Notes: generated by a model from the letters alone, not told the origin. Positions 9,235-17,958 are shown, counted from the first letter of the stretch. The stretch is 64,000 bases of DNA from Fen-178 sp049516835 (GCA_049516835.1 JBEKSR010000007.1:49680-113679), one strand, 5' to 3'. Translations and numbers: made by a program.

Positions 9235-9321
9235 GGCATACCCCCTCCAAGCATCCTACTCCAAAACCCTCCGCTGTTCCAGTATCTTTGGGTCTGTTTA
9301 TCTCCATTGCGGCCCGCGCCG

Positions 9322-9809
9322 CCCTGCGCCGGAATGGGAGGGATGCCGCCCGGGGCGTTGGCGGTTCGGGATCTCACGTTCGATTCGATTTCTGTCCGAA
9401 ACATCACGGTCCCGGTGGTTTCCGAAGTATCGTTCCAGGTGGACGCGGGTTCCAGCATGTACGACGCGTATCCGCACCGGTTGAGCGCAGGCGAACGGCA
9501 GAGGGTGGTCATCGCCCAGGCATTGGCTTGCCGGCCGGCGCTGGCGATCGAAGCCGGCCGCGACTCGGCAAGAGCTTCGCCGGCCACCCGGCGATTCAGA
9601 ATGTGACGTTCAGTCCGGAGCGGGGCCGCTTCGCAGACTCGGAACCGCAAAGACGCGGCGGCAGTTGGCATCGGAGTTGATGGAGACCGTCGGGCTTCCC
9701 CGGCGGATGGCTGGATCGACTCCTCATGCGCGGTGGCGAGCTCGTCATGGCTCTGCCGTGGCTCCATCTGCTGCTCGCCGGCGCCTTACTCGAGAGCCGC
9801 AACCGGTGA
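9322..9809 (+). pseudogene. Decayed oligopeptide ABC transporter remnants (ATPase and permease pieces)
   Basis: Three recognisable pieces on the plus strand, in different frames. First, the start of an OppD/DppD-like ATPase (L-A-V-R-D-L-T-F, then V-S-E-V-S-F-Q-V-D-A-G-S) runs straight into the signature region Y-P-H-R-L-S-A-G-E-R-Q-R-V-V-I-A-Q-A-L-A-C-R-P-A-L. The Walker A loop and about 120 residues between them are missing, and the sequence after R-P-A-L lacks Walker B. Then a scrap at about 9660-9710 reads R-Q-L-A-S-E-L-M-E-T-V-G-L-P. Last, at 9693-9809, GFPGGWLDRLLMRGGELVMA followed by L-P-W-L-H-L-L-L-A-G resembles the cytoplasmic loop and next helix of an OppC-type permease, ending in a TGA. 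None could work. The assignment is by motif recognition only. Confidence 0.55.
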
Positions 9810-9816
9810 TGCGATG

Positions 9817-9975
9817 TCATCGCCCCGGCCGGCCGAGCACGACGAGTGGCACAACGGCGCCCACCACCGCTCCGACGATCAGCGCTGAATTGCCCACACC
9901 CAGGAAGGAGACCAGCAGGCCGGCCAGCGAACCGATGCCCGCGCCGACCACGGCGATCATGAGGCGCTTTGCCAC
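9817..9975 (-). CDS. Small glycine-rich two-helix membrane protein
   Basis: A 52-residue protein if begun at GTG 9975 (V-A-K-R-L-M-I-A-V-V-G-A-G...), or 59 residues from ATG 9996. The GTG has AGGAGG 10 bases upstream. It has two hydrophobic stretches, IAVVGAGIGSLAGLLVSFLG and ALIVGAVVGAVVPLVVLG, with glycine-zipper spacing and a positively charged N-terminus, and ends G-R-P-G-R. I do not recognise a family. It begins exactly where the IS630 transposase remnant on the same strand stops matching, so it may be the 3' part of an older gene or a small gene exposed by the insertion. Whether it is expressed is uncertain. Confidence 0.4.
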   Translation of the reverse strand: MAKRLMIAVVGAGIGSLAGLLVSFLGVGNSALIVGAVVGAVVPLVVLGRPGR

Positions 9976-9997
9976 CGAGCGAGATCCTCCTACCATT

Positions 9998-10237
9998 ATG
10001 TTGGGGCTCCAGGCCGGCCAAACCGCACGCCCGAAAGCGTCGCCGCCAGCGAGCAATCGTTGGGCGCGATGTGCACAACTCGGCCTCCATCTGACTGTAG
10101 CTCTTGCCCTCCGCCAACGCGAGAATCAGTCGGGCGCGGAAAACGTCTCCGGCCGGCAAAGTCCGCGACTCCGCCCACCGCTGGAGTTCCTCTCGCTGTT
10201 CATCACTGACTGGCAGCACTGACCGATAGCGTCGCAC
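9998..10237 (-). pseudogene. IS630-family transposase, N-terminal fragment
   Basis: The minus strand from ATG 10237 encodes an IS630-type helix-turn-helix region: MRRYRSVLPVSDEQREELQR, then V-F-R-A-R-L-I-L-A-L-A-E-G-K-S-Y-S-Q-M, then P-T-I-A-R-W-R-R-R-F and G-L-A-G-L-E-P-Q-H. After residue 80 the match ends; all of the DDE catalytic domain is absent. Upstream of the ATG, GTGTAATGTCCC resembles the end GTGAAGCGTCCC found beyond the second remnant at 12376-13060, which suggests these are the outer tips of related elements. The last 55 bases recur in inverted orientation at about 12403-12460. Confidence 0.75.
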
Positions 10238-10621
10238 ATGGTGATGACGATCAGCAGGCGCCAGTGGTCACGTTATGACTGGGACATTACACCAGTCTCC
10301 TTATCGAAAACGCCTCGGCTCGGAGCTTGCGTTTTCGCCCCGGCCTTCGTGCGCCGAGGCGTTTCCGATGAAGGCTGGCGACGATTCGCCCACAATCGCC
10401 TCCCCCACTTCTTTGGGCATCGGGCGGGGAGATATATATCTCGTGGTAACGGCGCGCCACGTGGCTGGCGCGTCCATGGCGGACATTCTGGATCAACATC
10501 GGCGAACCGTGTCGGAGCGATCAACGGTCCGCTTCACGCCGGAGCGGCGTTGTCACCCCATCGGCGACAACTCGATCAGTCACCAAAGGGGTACTATCAA
10601 GGACGTGGAGGTGTCTGTTCC

Positions 10622-12130
10622 ATGTCTCAACGCCGCCGGGGCCGGCGCGTTGGAGCGCTGCTATTATTGTCCGCGTGCCTGCCGGGTTTACCAGCGGCGG
10701 ATACGTCGGTCGTCGAATTTCCGTTTCTTGGCGTGACGCATATCTTCCGCGCCGGGAGCGCTCCCGACTTCCCGCGGGACGTCAAGATGCACATCGTCAA
10801 GATCGACCTGACGGCCCCGTTCCTCTCCTTTACGCTCACTCCCCCCGGTGGGACACGCGATGTATCCCGGTTGACGACTCTCGATTTCCTGACCCAGCAA
10901 GGGGCGCAAATCGCCATCAACGCTCACTTCTTCCTTCCCTTTCCCTCCACCGACCTCAACGCCGACTTGATTGGCTTCGCCGCCTCCAACGGCACCGTCT
11001 TCTCTCCATTCGAGCTGCCGTCGCAGAACTACGCCATCGTGCGCGACGCGCCGGCCATCAACATCGATGCCAACAACCACGCCAGTGTCGTCAACCGCGC
11101 AGCGGGCTTCGCCGACGGCGCCTGCTCCCTCTGCGTCGCCAATGACGGATTGCACGTGCAGCAGCCGGTGACGCTGTGGAACGCGTTTGCGGGTTCGGCG
11201 CAAATCATCACCGGCGGCGTCAAGACCATCCCCTGTTACGTGGACGCCACTCACCCCGGCTGCCAACTGGTCAGCCCTGTTCCAGCCTACTACTCGAACA
11301 GCATCTCGTGGTATTCGTTGACCAGCGCCCGTGTCGCGATCGGCCTTTCCCGAGACAACAAGACGCTCTTTCTTTTCACCGTGGATGACGCGAACGGCAG
11401 CAGCGGCATGTCGGTGCCGGAACTTGCTGACCTGCTGATCAACGACTACGGCGTGTACAATGCCCTGAATATGGACGGGGGCGGCTCCACTACGCTGGCC
11501 ATGGAGAATCCCGCCACGCATGTTCGCGCCTTGGTCAACACCTCCTCCGATAGCGCTGCCGGACGCATCGTGGCCACCAGCCTGGCCGTGTTTGCTTCGT
11601 CTCTCACCTCGGTCACGCATACCGTGAACACGTCTCCGGCCGGTCTCGGCTTTTCCATCGATGGCGCCGCGTATACCAGTGCCGCACGCCCGGTCTGGAC
11701 CTACGGCAGCAGCCATGCGATCGCGACCACATCGCCGCAGACGGCAGGCGGGACCGGCTACAGCTTCAACAACTGGTCCGACTCCGGATCGATATCCCAT
11801 ACGGTGAGCGGCGCGGCAACCCCGCGGACTTATACCGCCAGCTTCGATGTCTCCTACCAACTGTCCAGCGCTGTGTCGCCGGCGCGCGCAGGTACGGTGA
11901 CACCGGCATCAGGCAGCTACTTCCCCTCGAATTCGACCGTTCGACTGCAGGCCACCGCCAAAGCGGGCTACACGTTCAGCAGTTGGACCGGATCCGTCGC
12001 CGATCCCGCCGCCGCCTCCACCAGCATAACGATGAGCGGGCCCCTCTCGGTCACAGCCAACTTCACTCGCTTGCCGATACTTTCCCCACCATCACCGGCA
12101 AAACCGGTCCGGCCAGTGCCCGCGCAGTGA
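10622..12130 (+). CDS. Secreted phosphodiester glycosidase family protein (NAGPA-like)
   Basis: A 502-residue protein starting at ATG 10622 with GTGGAGGTG 8 bases upstream and a signal peptide (R-R-R-G-R-R-V-G-A-L-L-L-L-S-A-C-L-P-G). Residues of about 25-325 match the phosphodiester glycosidase / NAGPA family (PF09992): A-I-N-A-H-F-F early, V-A-I-G-L-S-R-D-N-K-T-L-F-L in the middle, and the family hallmark N-M-D-G-G-G-S-T-T-L near residue 285. Such enzymes cleave a sugar-phosphate diester, for example uncovering mannose-6-phosphate or trimming wall polymers. After the catalytic part come two beta repeats ending in Y-S-F-N-N-W-S-D-S-G and Y-T-F-S-S-W-T-G-S; the second resembles the divergent InlB B-repeat. 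It stands alone between two inverted IS630 remnants and may have been carried in with them. Confidence 0.85.
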   Translation: MSQRRRGRRVGALLLLSACLPGLPAADTSVVEFPFLGVTHIFRAGSAPDFPRDVKMHIVKIDLTAPFLSFTLTPPGGTRDVSRLTTLDFLTQQGAQIAINAHFFLPFPSTDLNADLIGFAASNGTVFSPFELPSQNYAIVRDAPAINIDANNHASVVNRAAGFADGACSLCVANDGLHVQQPVTLWNAFAGSAQIITGGVKTIPCYVDATHPGCQLVSPVPAYYSNSISWYSLTSARVAIGLSRDNKTLFLFTVDDANGSSGMSVPELADLLINDYGVYNALNMDGGGSTTLAMENPATHVRALVNTSSDSAAGRIVATSLAVFASSLTSVTHTVNTSPAGLGFSIDGAAYTSAARPVWTYGSSHAIATTSPQTAGGTGYSFNNWSDSGSISHTVSGAATPRTYTASFDVSYQLSSAVSPARAGTVTPASGSYFPSNSTVRLQATAKAGYTFSSWTGSVADPAAASTSITMSGPLSVTANFTRLPILSPPSPAKPVRPVPAQ

Positions 12131-12303
12131 CCGGTTCCAAGACGTTGCTCAACCAAGCCCGTTGAGGCCGGAACTCAACCTGCAACCGTTCAGCCGGGAA
12201 ACATTGCATCCGTGCGGGGGCCTGTAACTAGGTCCGCGACCGTGTGAGCATGTTCCTTACATGTACTACTATCCGTCATATTCTTCGCGTGCCGCGACGA
12301 ATT

Positions 12304-12350
12304 GTGGGGCAGATTTGCAATCTGCGGCGGATTGTCAATCCGCCTGCCAC
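12304..12350. repeat. REP-like hairpin element
   Basis: Two adjacent hairpins, GCAGATT-TGC-AATCTGC (12309-12325) and GGCGGATT-GTC-AATCCGCC (12326-12344), sit inside an outer GTGGGGCAG ... CTGCCAC pair. The architecture matches the four-hairpin element at 32941-33029. Confidence 0.65.
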
Positions 12351-12375
12351 CCTTGGACGCGCTTGCCGCGACCGC

Positions 12376-13060
12376 GGAGAATTGCCACCACCGGTTGCGG
12401 ATTGCTCGCTGGCGGCGGCGCTTTCGGGAGTGCGGTTTGGCCGGCCTGGACCCCCAAGCATAAAGGCAGTAAACCCGGAACCGCCACCCCGCTGGTGCAA
12501 GCCCGCGTTCTCCGCAAGACCACGCAAAAGCCGGACGGCGGCGGCACGCATTGGTCGTGTCGGAAGTTGGCGGCCACATTGGGAGTGAGCAAATCGACGG
12601 TGCAGCGCATCTGGAGTCGGGCGCGGCTGAAGCCGCACCGGCTGGACCGCCTCGACCCTGTGCTGCCCCTTTCGCCCGGGCGCGCGGAGCGCCACGGGTT
12701 CGAGTACTATCGCCGCGGAACGTTATCCCTTTACGCCGCACTGGATGTGAAGACCGCAAGGGTGGAAGGCAAAACGGCGCTTCGGCCCACAAGACCCAGG
12801 CGGTGGCGCAGTTTCTGGAAGCGAATCCCAAGGTCCGTTTCCACTTCACGCCCGCTTACTCATCCTGGCTGAACCAGGTGGAGATCTGGTTCGGCAAGAT
12901 CCAGCGCGGCGTAATCACTCGCGGCGTCTTCACTTCCGCGGGTGATCTGGCGCGTAAGCTACGCAAATATATTCGCGCCTACGCCAAGTGCGCCAAACCA
13001 TTCCAGTGGACCTATACGGACGTGACGCGCAGGATCGGTCTCGGACTGGGAACGAAATGA
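12376..13060 (+). pseudogene. IS630-family transposase, frameshifted and internally deleted
   Basis: Reads I-A-R-W-R-R-R-F-R-E-C-G-L-A-G-L-D-P, shifts frame, then H-K-G-S-K-P-G-T-A-T-P-L-V-Q-A-R-V-L-R-K-T and T-H-W-S-C-R-K-L-A-A-T-L-G-V-S-K-S-T-V-Q-R-I-W (helix-turn-helix). It then jumps from L-K-P-H-R to L-D-R-L-D-P-V-L-P-L-S-P-G-R-A-E-R-H-G, so the segment that normally holds the first catalytic Asp is gone. Near 12780 the frame changes again and the segment with the second Asp is also missing. The C-terminus is well kept: HFTPAYSSWLNQVEIWFGKI, G-V-F-T-S-A-G-D-L-A-R-K-L-R-K-Y-I, stopping at 13060. The element is therefore dead. It lies in opposite orientation to the fragment at 9998-10237. 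Confidence 0.8.
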
Positions 13061-13176
13061 GCGGGACGCTTCACTTTCTTTTGTCTTGGACTCCCGGGTC
13101 CTGTTCAGTATACCTCCAGCGTCGGCAGTTCCGCGCCGTCCCGCTCCAGGCCGTCTCCCCGCGGGATAATCGACTC

Positions 13177-14172
13177 ATGAAGGCCTGTGTACTGGTATCG
13201 CCAGCCCCCGTCGAATCGAATCCCCTGCGCATGGTGGAATTGCCCAAGCCGAAGCCTGCCGCCGGCCAGGTGCTCGTGCGGGTGCATGCCTGCGGGGTGT
13301 GCCGCACCGACCTCCACGTCGTCGAGGGCGAACTGCCTGCGAGGAAATCGCCCGTGGTGCCGGGGCACCAGGTGGTGGGCGTCGTGGAAGAGAACGGACC
13401 CCACGCGTCGCGTTTCCAGCCGGGCGCGCGGGTGGGTATCCCCTGGCTGCACCAGACTTGCGGCGCGTGCGAATACTGCCGGTCCGCGCGCGAGAACCTG
13501 TGCGAGCGCGCCGTGTTTACCGGCTGGATGGTGGATGGCGGCTACGCCGAGTACGTCGTGGCCCCCGAGGATTTCGTCTACGCGCTGCCGGAGGGCGCGA
13601 GCGACCTGCATGTGGCGCCGCTGCTGTGCGCCGGAATCATCGGCTTCCGCACCTTGCGGCTTTCCGGCGTGCGGCCCGGCGGACGCCTCGCCATGTACGG
13701 CTTCGGCGCCGCCGCGCACGTCGCCATCCAGGTGGCGCGCTACTGGAACATCGGCGTCTACGCCATTTCCCGCGACCCGCGCCATCGCAAGCTGGCGCTC
13801 GACCTGGGCGCGGTGTGGGCCGGCGGCTCGGACGACGAGCCGCCCGAAAAGGTCGACGCCGCCATGATCTTCGCGCCCGCCGGCGAGTTGGTGACGCCGG
13901 CGCTGCGGGCGCTCAAGCGCGGAGGGACCGTGGCCATCGGCGGGATTCACATGAGTCCCATTCCGGCGCTCGATTACGACCTGCTCTACCACGAGCGCGC
14001 GATCCGCAGCGTGGCCAACAACACCCGCCAGGACGGCGAAGACTTCCTGCGGATCGCCGCTGAAATCCCCATCCACACCGAGGTGCGCGAGTTCTCGCTC
14101 GACGAAGCCAACGAGGCATTGAATGCGCTGAAGAACGACGCCATTCGCGGAGCCGCCGTGTTGCGTGTCTAG
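13177..14172 (+). CDS. Zinc-dependent alcohol dehydrogenase
   Basis: A 331-residue medium-chain dehydrogenase/reductase. The N-terminal GroES-like half has the catalytic zinc ligands (C-G-V-C-R-T-D-L-H near residue 37, G-H-Q-V-V-G-V-V-E-E-N-G) and the structural zinc cluster C-G-A-C-E-Y-C-R-S-A-R-E-N-L-C at about 93-107. The Rossmann half has Y-G-F-G-A-A-A-H-V-A near 175. It should oxidise an alcohol or reduce an aldehyde with NAD(P); its closest relatives are the AdhA/AdhP-like enzymes usually annotated as zinc-binding alcohol dehydrogenases, and the substrate is not clear. The ATG at 13177 was chosen because homology starts there (M-K-A-C-V-L-V). The gene is alone; the dead IS630 piece ends 116 bases before it and a hairpin repeat follows it. 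Confidence 0.9.
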   Translation: MKACVLVSPAPVESNPLRMVELPKPKPAAGQVLVRVHACGVCRTDLHVVEGELPARKSPVVPGHQVVGVVEENGPHASRFQPGARVGIPWLHQTCGACEYCRSARENLCERAVFTGWMVDGGYAEYVVAPEDFVYALPEGASDLHVAPLLCAGIIGFRTLRLSGVRPGGRLAMYGFGAAAHVAIQVARYWNIGVYAISRDPRHRKLALDLGAVWAGGSDDEPPEKVDAAMIFAPAGELVTPALRALKRGGTVAIGGIHMSPIPALDYDLLYHERAIRSVANNTRQDGEDFLRIAAEIPIHTEVREFSLDEANEALNALKNDAIRGAAVLRV

Positions 14173-14173
14173 G

Positions 14174-14260
14174 GACAGACTCCATTTTTCGCTTCGAAAA
14201 ATGGCTGTCTGTCCCAGGGTTTGCGCTTTGGGTTTGCCTGTCTGTCCCTGAATTTTTCCT
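14174..14260. repeat. Intergenic palindromic repeat (GGGACAGAC type)
   Basis: GGGACAGAC ... GTCTGTCCC encloses CCATTTTT-CGCTTCG-AAAAATGG, a nearly perfect long hairpin at about 14174-14217. It is followed by another CTGTCTGTCCCTGAATTTTT. The tail resembles the CTGTCCCCGAATTT found in the repeat at 15955-16063. It could act as a transcription terminator for the dehydrogenase gene. Confidence 0.65.
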
Positions 14261-14286
14261 TTTGACGTACACTGGTTATTTCCCCC

Positions 14287-15954
14287 ATGAAACTCCAGAG
14301 CTATACCATCACCCAGGGCCGCGACCGCGCGCCCGCGCGCGCCATGCTGAAAGGCATCGGCTTCACCGACGAAGACCTCGCCAAGCCGATCATCGGCGTG
14401 GCCAACACCTGGACCGAGACCATGACCTGCAATTACAACCTGCGGGCGCTGGCCGTCAAGGTGAAGGAGGGCATACGCGCGGCCGGCGGCACTCCCATGG
14501 AGTTCAACACCATCGCCATCAGCGACGCCGTGACCATGGGCACCGAGGGCATGAAGGCCTCGCTGGTCAGCCGCGAGGTGATCGCCGATTCCATCGAGCT
14601 GCTGGTGCGCGGCCACATGTTCGACGGTGTGGTTGCCCTGGTGGCCTGCGACAAGACCATCCCCGGCGCGGCCATGGCTTTGCTGCGCACCAACGTCCCC
14701 GGCCTGGTGCTCTACGGCGGCTCCATCCTGCCCGGCAAGTACAAGGGACACGACATCAGCATCGGCGACGTATTCGAGGCGGTGGGCGCCAACGCGGCCG
14801 GCCGCATCACGGACGCCGAACTGCTCGAGATCGAAGACCATGCCTGCCCCGGCGCGGGCGCGTGCGGAGGCCAGTTCACGGCCAACACCATGGCCACCGT
14901 GATGGAGCTGATCGGACTTTGCCCGATGGGCATGGCCTCGGTGCCGCAGGTGGATAAGCGCAAGGACGACGTATGCTACCGCTGCGGCCAAATCGTCATG
15001 GATGCCGTCCGCAACGATCTGCGCCCGCGCGACATCTGCACGCGCCAGGCGTTCGACAACGCCATCGCCAGCGTGGCGGCCACGGGAGGCTCGACCAACG
15101 CGGTGCTGCACCTGCTGGCCATGGCGCGCGAAGCCGAAGTGCCGCTTTCCATCGACGATTTCGACGCCGTCTGCGCGCGTACCCCGATCTTCGTCGACCT
15201 CAAGCCCGCCGGCCGTTTCATGGCCGCGGACGTGGACAAAGCCGGCGGCATCGGAGTAATCGCGCGGCGTTTGTTGGAGGGCAAGTTCGCCGATGGCTCG
15301 GCTGTCACGGTGACGGGCCGCACCTTGGCCCAGGAAGCCGCCGATGCCCGTGAAACTCCCGGCCAGGAAGTGATTCTGCCCCTGAACAAAGCCCTCAAGC
15401 CGCGCGGCGGCATGGCGATCCTGCGCGGAAGCCTGGCCCCGGAAGGCTGCGTCATCAAGCTGGCCGGCCACGAGAAGAAAGTCCACCACGGCCCGGCGCG
15501 CGTCTTCGATCGCGAAGAAGACTCCATGGAAGCCGTCACGCACGGCCACATCCATCCCAACGACGTGGTGATCATCCGCTACGAAGGCCCGCGCGGCGGC
15601 CCCGGCATGCGCGAGATGCTCGGCGTGACTGGGGCGATTGTTGGAGCCGGCCTTTCCGACAGCGTGGCGTTGGTGACCGACGGCCGTTTCAGCGGCGCCA
15701 CCCACGGCTTCATGATCGCCCACGTGGCCCCCGAGGCCTTCAACGGCGGCCCCATCGCCGTCGTTGAGGAAGGCGACCCGATCACGGTGGATGCCGACAA
15801 AGGCGTAATCGATATCGACATTCCCGCCGCGGAGCTGGCCCAACGCCTGGCCGCCTGGAAGCCCCGCGCCCCGCGCTACAAGACCGGCGTCTTCGCCAAA
15901 TACTGCGCGCTGGTCTCCTCGGCCTCCGAAGGCGCCATCACGCGCGGGGACTGA
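14287..15954 (+). CDS. ilvD: Dihydroxy-acid dehydratase
   Basis: A 555-residue IlvD/Edd family enzyme, the normal length for IlvD. It dehydrates 2,3-dihydroxy-isovalerate and 2,3-dihydroxy-3-methylvalerate in valine and isoleucine synthesis, in the cytoplasm. The three iron-sulfur cysteines are visible: Cys48 (M-T-C-N-Y-N), Cys121 (V-A-C-D-K-T-I-P-G) and Cys193 (C-P-G-A-G-A-C-G-G-Q-F). Other hallmarks are G-G-S-T-N-A-V-L-H-L and V-T-D-G-R-F-S-G-A-T-H-G. IlvD rather than phosphogluconate dehydratase is supported by length and by the T-A-N-T-M-A and P-G-M-R-E-M motifs. No other branched-chain amino acid gene is nearby and the upstream sequence has no clear Shine-Dalgarno site, so translation may start weakly or from a short leader. 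Confidence 0.95.
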   Translation: MKLQSYTITQGRDRAPARAMLKGIGFTDEDLAKPIIGVANTWTETMTCNYNLRALAVKVKEGIRAAGGTPMEFNTIAISDAVTMGTEGMKASLVSREVIADSIELLVRGHMFDGVVALVACDKTIPGAAMALLRTNVPGLVLYGGSILPGKYKGHDISIGDVFEAVGANAAGRITDAELLEIEDHACPGAGACGGQFTANTMATVMELIGLCPMGMASVPQVDKRKDDVCYRCGQIVMDAVRNDLRPRDICTRQAFDNAIASVAATGGSTNAVLHLLAMAREAEVPLSIDDFDAVCARTPIFVDLKPAGRFMAADVDKAGGIGVIARRLLEGKFADGSAVTVTGRTLAQEAADARETPGQEVILPLNKALKPRGGMAILRGSLAPEGCVIKLAGHEKKVHHGPARVFDREEDSMEAVTHGHIHPNDVVIIRYEGPRGGPGMREMLGVTGAIVGAGLSDSVALVTDGRFSGATHGFMIAHVAPEAFNGGPIAVVEEGDPITVDADKGVIDIDIPAAELAQRLAAWKPRAPRYKTGVFAKYCALVSSASEGAITRGD

Positions 15955-16063
15955 CACCCGCGAAGGAGCGAGGGGCCAGACACCCGCGTCCCAAGGCGCG
16001 TTTTTTGCGGCGCGTGGACGCTGGTGTCTGCCCCCGAATCTGCCCTGTCCCCGAATTTGCCGC
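15955..16063. repeat. Intergenic repeat with CAGACACCAGCGTCC inverted ends
   Basis: CAGACACCCGCGTCCCAAGG ... CGCGTGGACGCTGGTGTCTG forms a long imperfect inverted repeat, followed by CTGTCCCCGAATTTG. The same element, in reverse orientation, occurs at 46726-46808 (GACAGACACCAGCGTCCACG ... GCCTTGGGACGCGTGTGTC). It lies between convergent ilvD and queA. Confidence 0.75.
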
Positions 16064-17122
16064 TCACACAACCAACATGCAGTCGCCGTACGAATAAAAC
16101 CGATACCGCATTTCCACCGCATGCCGATAAGCCGCCAGCGCAAGTTCCGTCCCCACAAACGCGCACACCAGCAGCAGCAAACTGGTTCGCGGCAGGTGGA
16201 AATTGGTCAGCATTGCCCCCACCCGGCGGAACTGAAACCCCGGATAAATAAAGAGATCCGTCTCCCCGCTCATCGGCCCCTCCGGCCACGCGCTCTCGAT
16301 GGTCCGCACGCTGGTAGTCCCCACCGCCACCACGCGCCTGGCCGCTCGCACTCTGGCTGCATGCTCTTCGGCGATCTGGTACCTCTCGGCGTGCAGCCGC
16401 CCGTCCTCCACCCGCTCGGCGTGCAGCGGCTGAAAGGTGCCGAGCCCCACGTGCAGCGTGATGTACGCTACCTCCGCCCCGCGCGCGCGGCAAGCCTCGA
16501 GAATCTCCGGAGTGAAATGCAACCCCGCCGTAGGCGCCGCCACCGATCCCTTTTCGCGCGCGAACACGGTCTGGTACCGTTCGCGATCGGCCGGATCGTC
16601 GGCCCGCTTGATATACGGCGGCAGCGGCACGTGCCCGATCCTCTCGAATTCCTGGAACAAATCCCCCACGCCGTGAAACCGCACCGTGCGTTCCCCGAAT
16701 TCCCCGCGCGCAATGACTTCACCCACCAGCCCGTCCGCAAACCCGACCCGTTCCCCCACCGGCATCTTGCGGCCCGGCCGCACCAGCGCTTCCCAATCCC
16801 GCCCATCGGGGCTCACGGCGCGCAACAGAAACACCTCCACTTCTCCGCTCAAATACTCACGCCGTTTGGGATTCTTCTTGCCGATGGGCAGCGCGTGCAC
16901 GCCCGCGCGCCGTCCGAACAACCTGGCCGGAAACACGCGGGAGTCGTTCAGAACCAGGCAATCCCCTGGCCCCAGAAACTCGGGGAAATCGCGAAATCGC
17001 CGGTCTTCCCAGCGGCGCTCGGCGCGATGGAGCACCAGCATCCGCGCGCCCGCGCGATCCGCCAGCGGCGCTTGCGCGATCAACTCGCCGGGCAATTGGT
17101 AATCGAAGGCCGCCAGATCCAT
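16064..17122 (-). CDS. queA: tRNA preQ1(34) S-adenosylmethionine ribosyltransferase-isomerase
   Basis: A 352-residue QueA. It transfers and rearranges the ribosyl group of S-adenosylmethionine onto preQ1 at tRNA wobble position 34, making epoxyqueuosine. Visible hallmarks: the N-terminus F-D-Y-Q-L-P-G-E-L-I-A-Q-A-P, C-L-V-L-N-D-S-R-V-F-P-A-R-L, R-Y-Q-T-V-F-A-R-E-K-G-S-V-A-A-P-T-A-G-L-H-F-T, V-G-L-G-T-F-Q-P-L, and N-F-H-L-P-R-T-S-L-L near the end. The ATG at 17122 was chosen because homology begins at M-D-L-A-A-F-D-Y; longer in-frame extensions are not conserved. It lies 8 bases downstream of the radical SAM gene, so the two were probably co-transcribed before an IS split the upstream gene. 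Confidence 0.95.
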   Translation of the reverse strand: MDLAAFDYQLPGELIAQAPLADRAGARMLVLHRAERRWEDRRFRDFPEFLGPGDCLVLNDSRVFPARLFGRRAGVHALPIGKKNPKRREYLSGEVEVFLLRAVSPDGRDWEALVRPGRKMPVGERVGFADGLVGEVIARGEFGERTVRFHGVGDLFQEFERIGHVPLPPYIKRADDPADRERYQTVFAREKGSVAAPTAGLHFTPEILEACRARGAEVAYITLHVGLGTFQPLHAERVEDGRLHAERYQIAEEHAARVRAARRVVAVGTTSVRTIESAWPEGPMSGETDLFIYPGFQFRRVGAMLTNFHLPRTSLLLLVCAFVGTELALAAYRHAVEMRYRFYSYGDCMLVV

Positions 17123-17130
17123 CTCAGCCT

Positions 17131-17958
17131 TCACTGTAGCGGAAACAGCTCCCCTTGCTCCTCCCCGTCCCACAATTCCGGCGGATACTCGATGGGTCCC
17201 GCTTCCAGCCCGTACCGCTGGCGAATCTTCGCAACCCGCGCCCGCAGCATCTCTTTGTACCCACCGCCCAAGAACGCGCTGCGCGCATACATCTCGCGGT
17301 ATCGCGCCATCAACGCGGGAAACTCCCGCTCCAGAAGCGACCAGAACACCTTCTGCGCCGACGGCATCAAGAACAGCGGCGCGCCGCCGAACCACAGCGC
17401 GCCGGCGTCGCGCGCCGTCTTCGCCAAGCGGTCGAGTTGCCGCTCGCCATCCGTCAAACCCGGCATGACCGGGTTGGCAAACACACCCACCGCGATCCCC
17501 GCATCGCGGAGCTTCCGCAACGCCGCCAGCCGCAGGGCTGGCCGCGGCGCGCGCGGCTCCAGCAACCGCGCCAACTTCTCATCCAGCGTAGTGATGGTGA
17601 AGTTCACATCCAGCACGTTCCCGCGCGCAATCTCCCGCAGCAATTCCAGGTCCCGCAGAATCAAGTCCGATTTCGTCGCGACTCCCAGCCGCCGCCCTCG
17701 TTCCCGCACGAACACCTCGAGAATCGACCGCGTCCTTCGGAACCGCTGCTCCGCCGGCTGGTACGGATCGCATGCCGTCCCGATGACGAGGTGTTCCTTC
17801 CGCTCGACGCGCCCCAATTCCCGCCGCAGCAAATGCGCGGCCGCCGATTTGGCATAGATTCTTTCCTCGAAATCGCCGGCGTTCATTTCCATGAACTCGT
17901 GCGTGTACCGCGCGAAGCAGTACTGGCACCCGAATTCGCACCCCCGGTACGGGTTAAT
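17131..17958 (-). pseudogene. SplB-like radical SAM protein, 3' part (split by IS1634-type insertion)
   Basis: The part downstream of the insertion. From codon 46 of the original gene it reads I-N-P-Y-R-G-C-E-F-G-C-Q-Y-C-F-A-R-Y-T-H-E-F-M-E-M, a perfect C-x3-C-x2-C radical SAM cluster site, and continues with G-T-A-C-D-P-Y-Q-P-A-E, T-K-S-D-L-I-L-R-D and F-A-N-P-V-M-P-G-L-T-D to Q at the C-terminus. The family is the SPL-like (spore photoproduct lyase related) radical SAM group. An in-frame stop from the IS end lies just before this part (TGA-GGG-GAA), so translation could only restart at ATG 17892, after the cluster motif. Removing the IS and one target copy restores a continuous 320-codon frame. 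The gene end is 8 bases from queA. Confidence 0.9.
17953..17958. repeat. Target site duplication, left copy (gttaat)
   Basis: GTTAAT directly abuts the left terminal repeat of the IS; the identical hexamer abuts the right end at 19889-19894. Confidence 0.85.

Noticed and set aside
13105..16158. A 1017-codon open frame on the minus strand across ilvD and the dehydrogenase gene
   Set aside because: It is antisense to two well-recognised enzymes, is rich in His, Arg, Gly and Ala as expected of a GC-rich shadow frame, and shows no domain.
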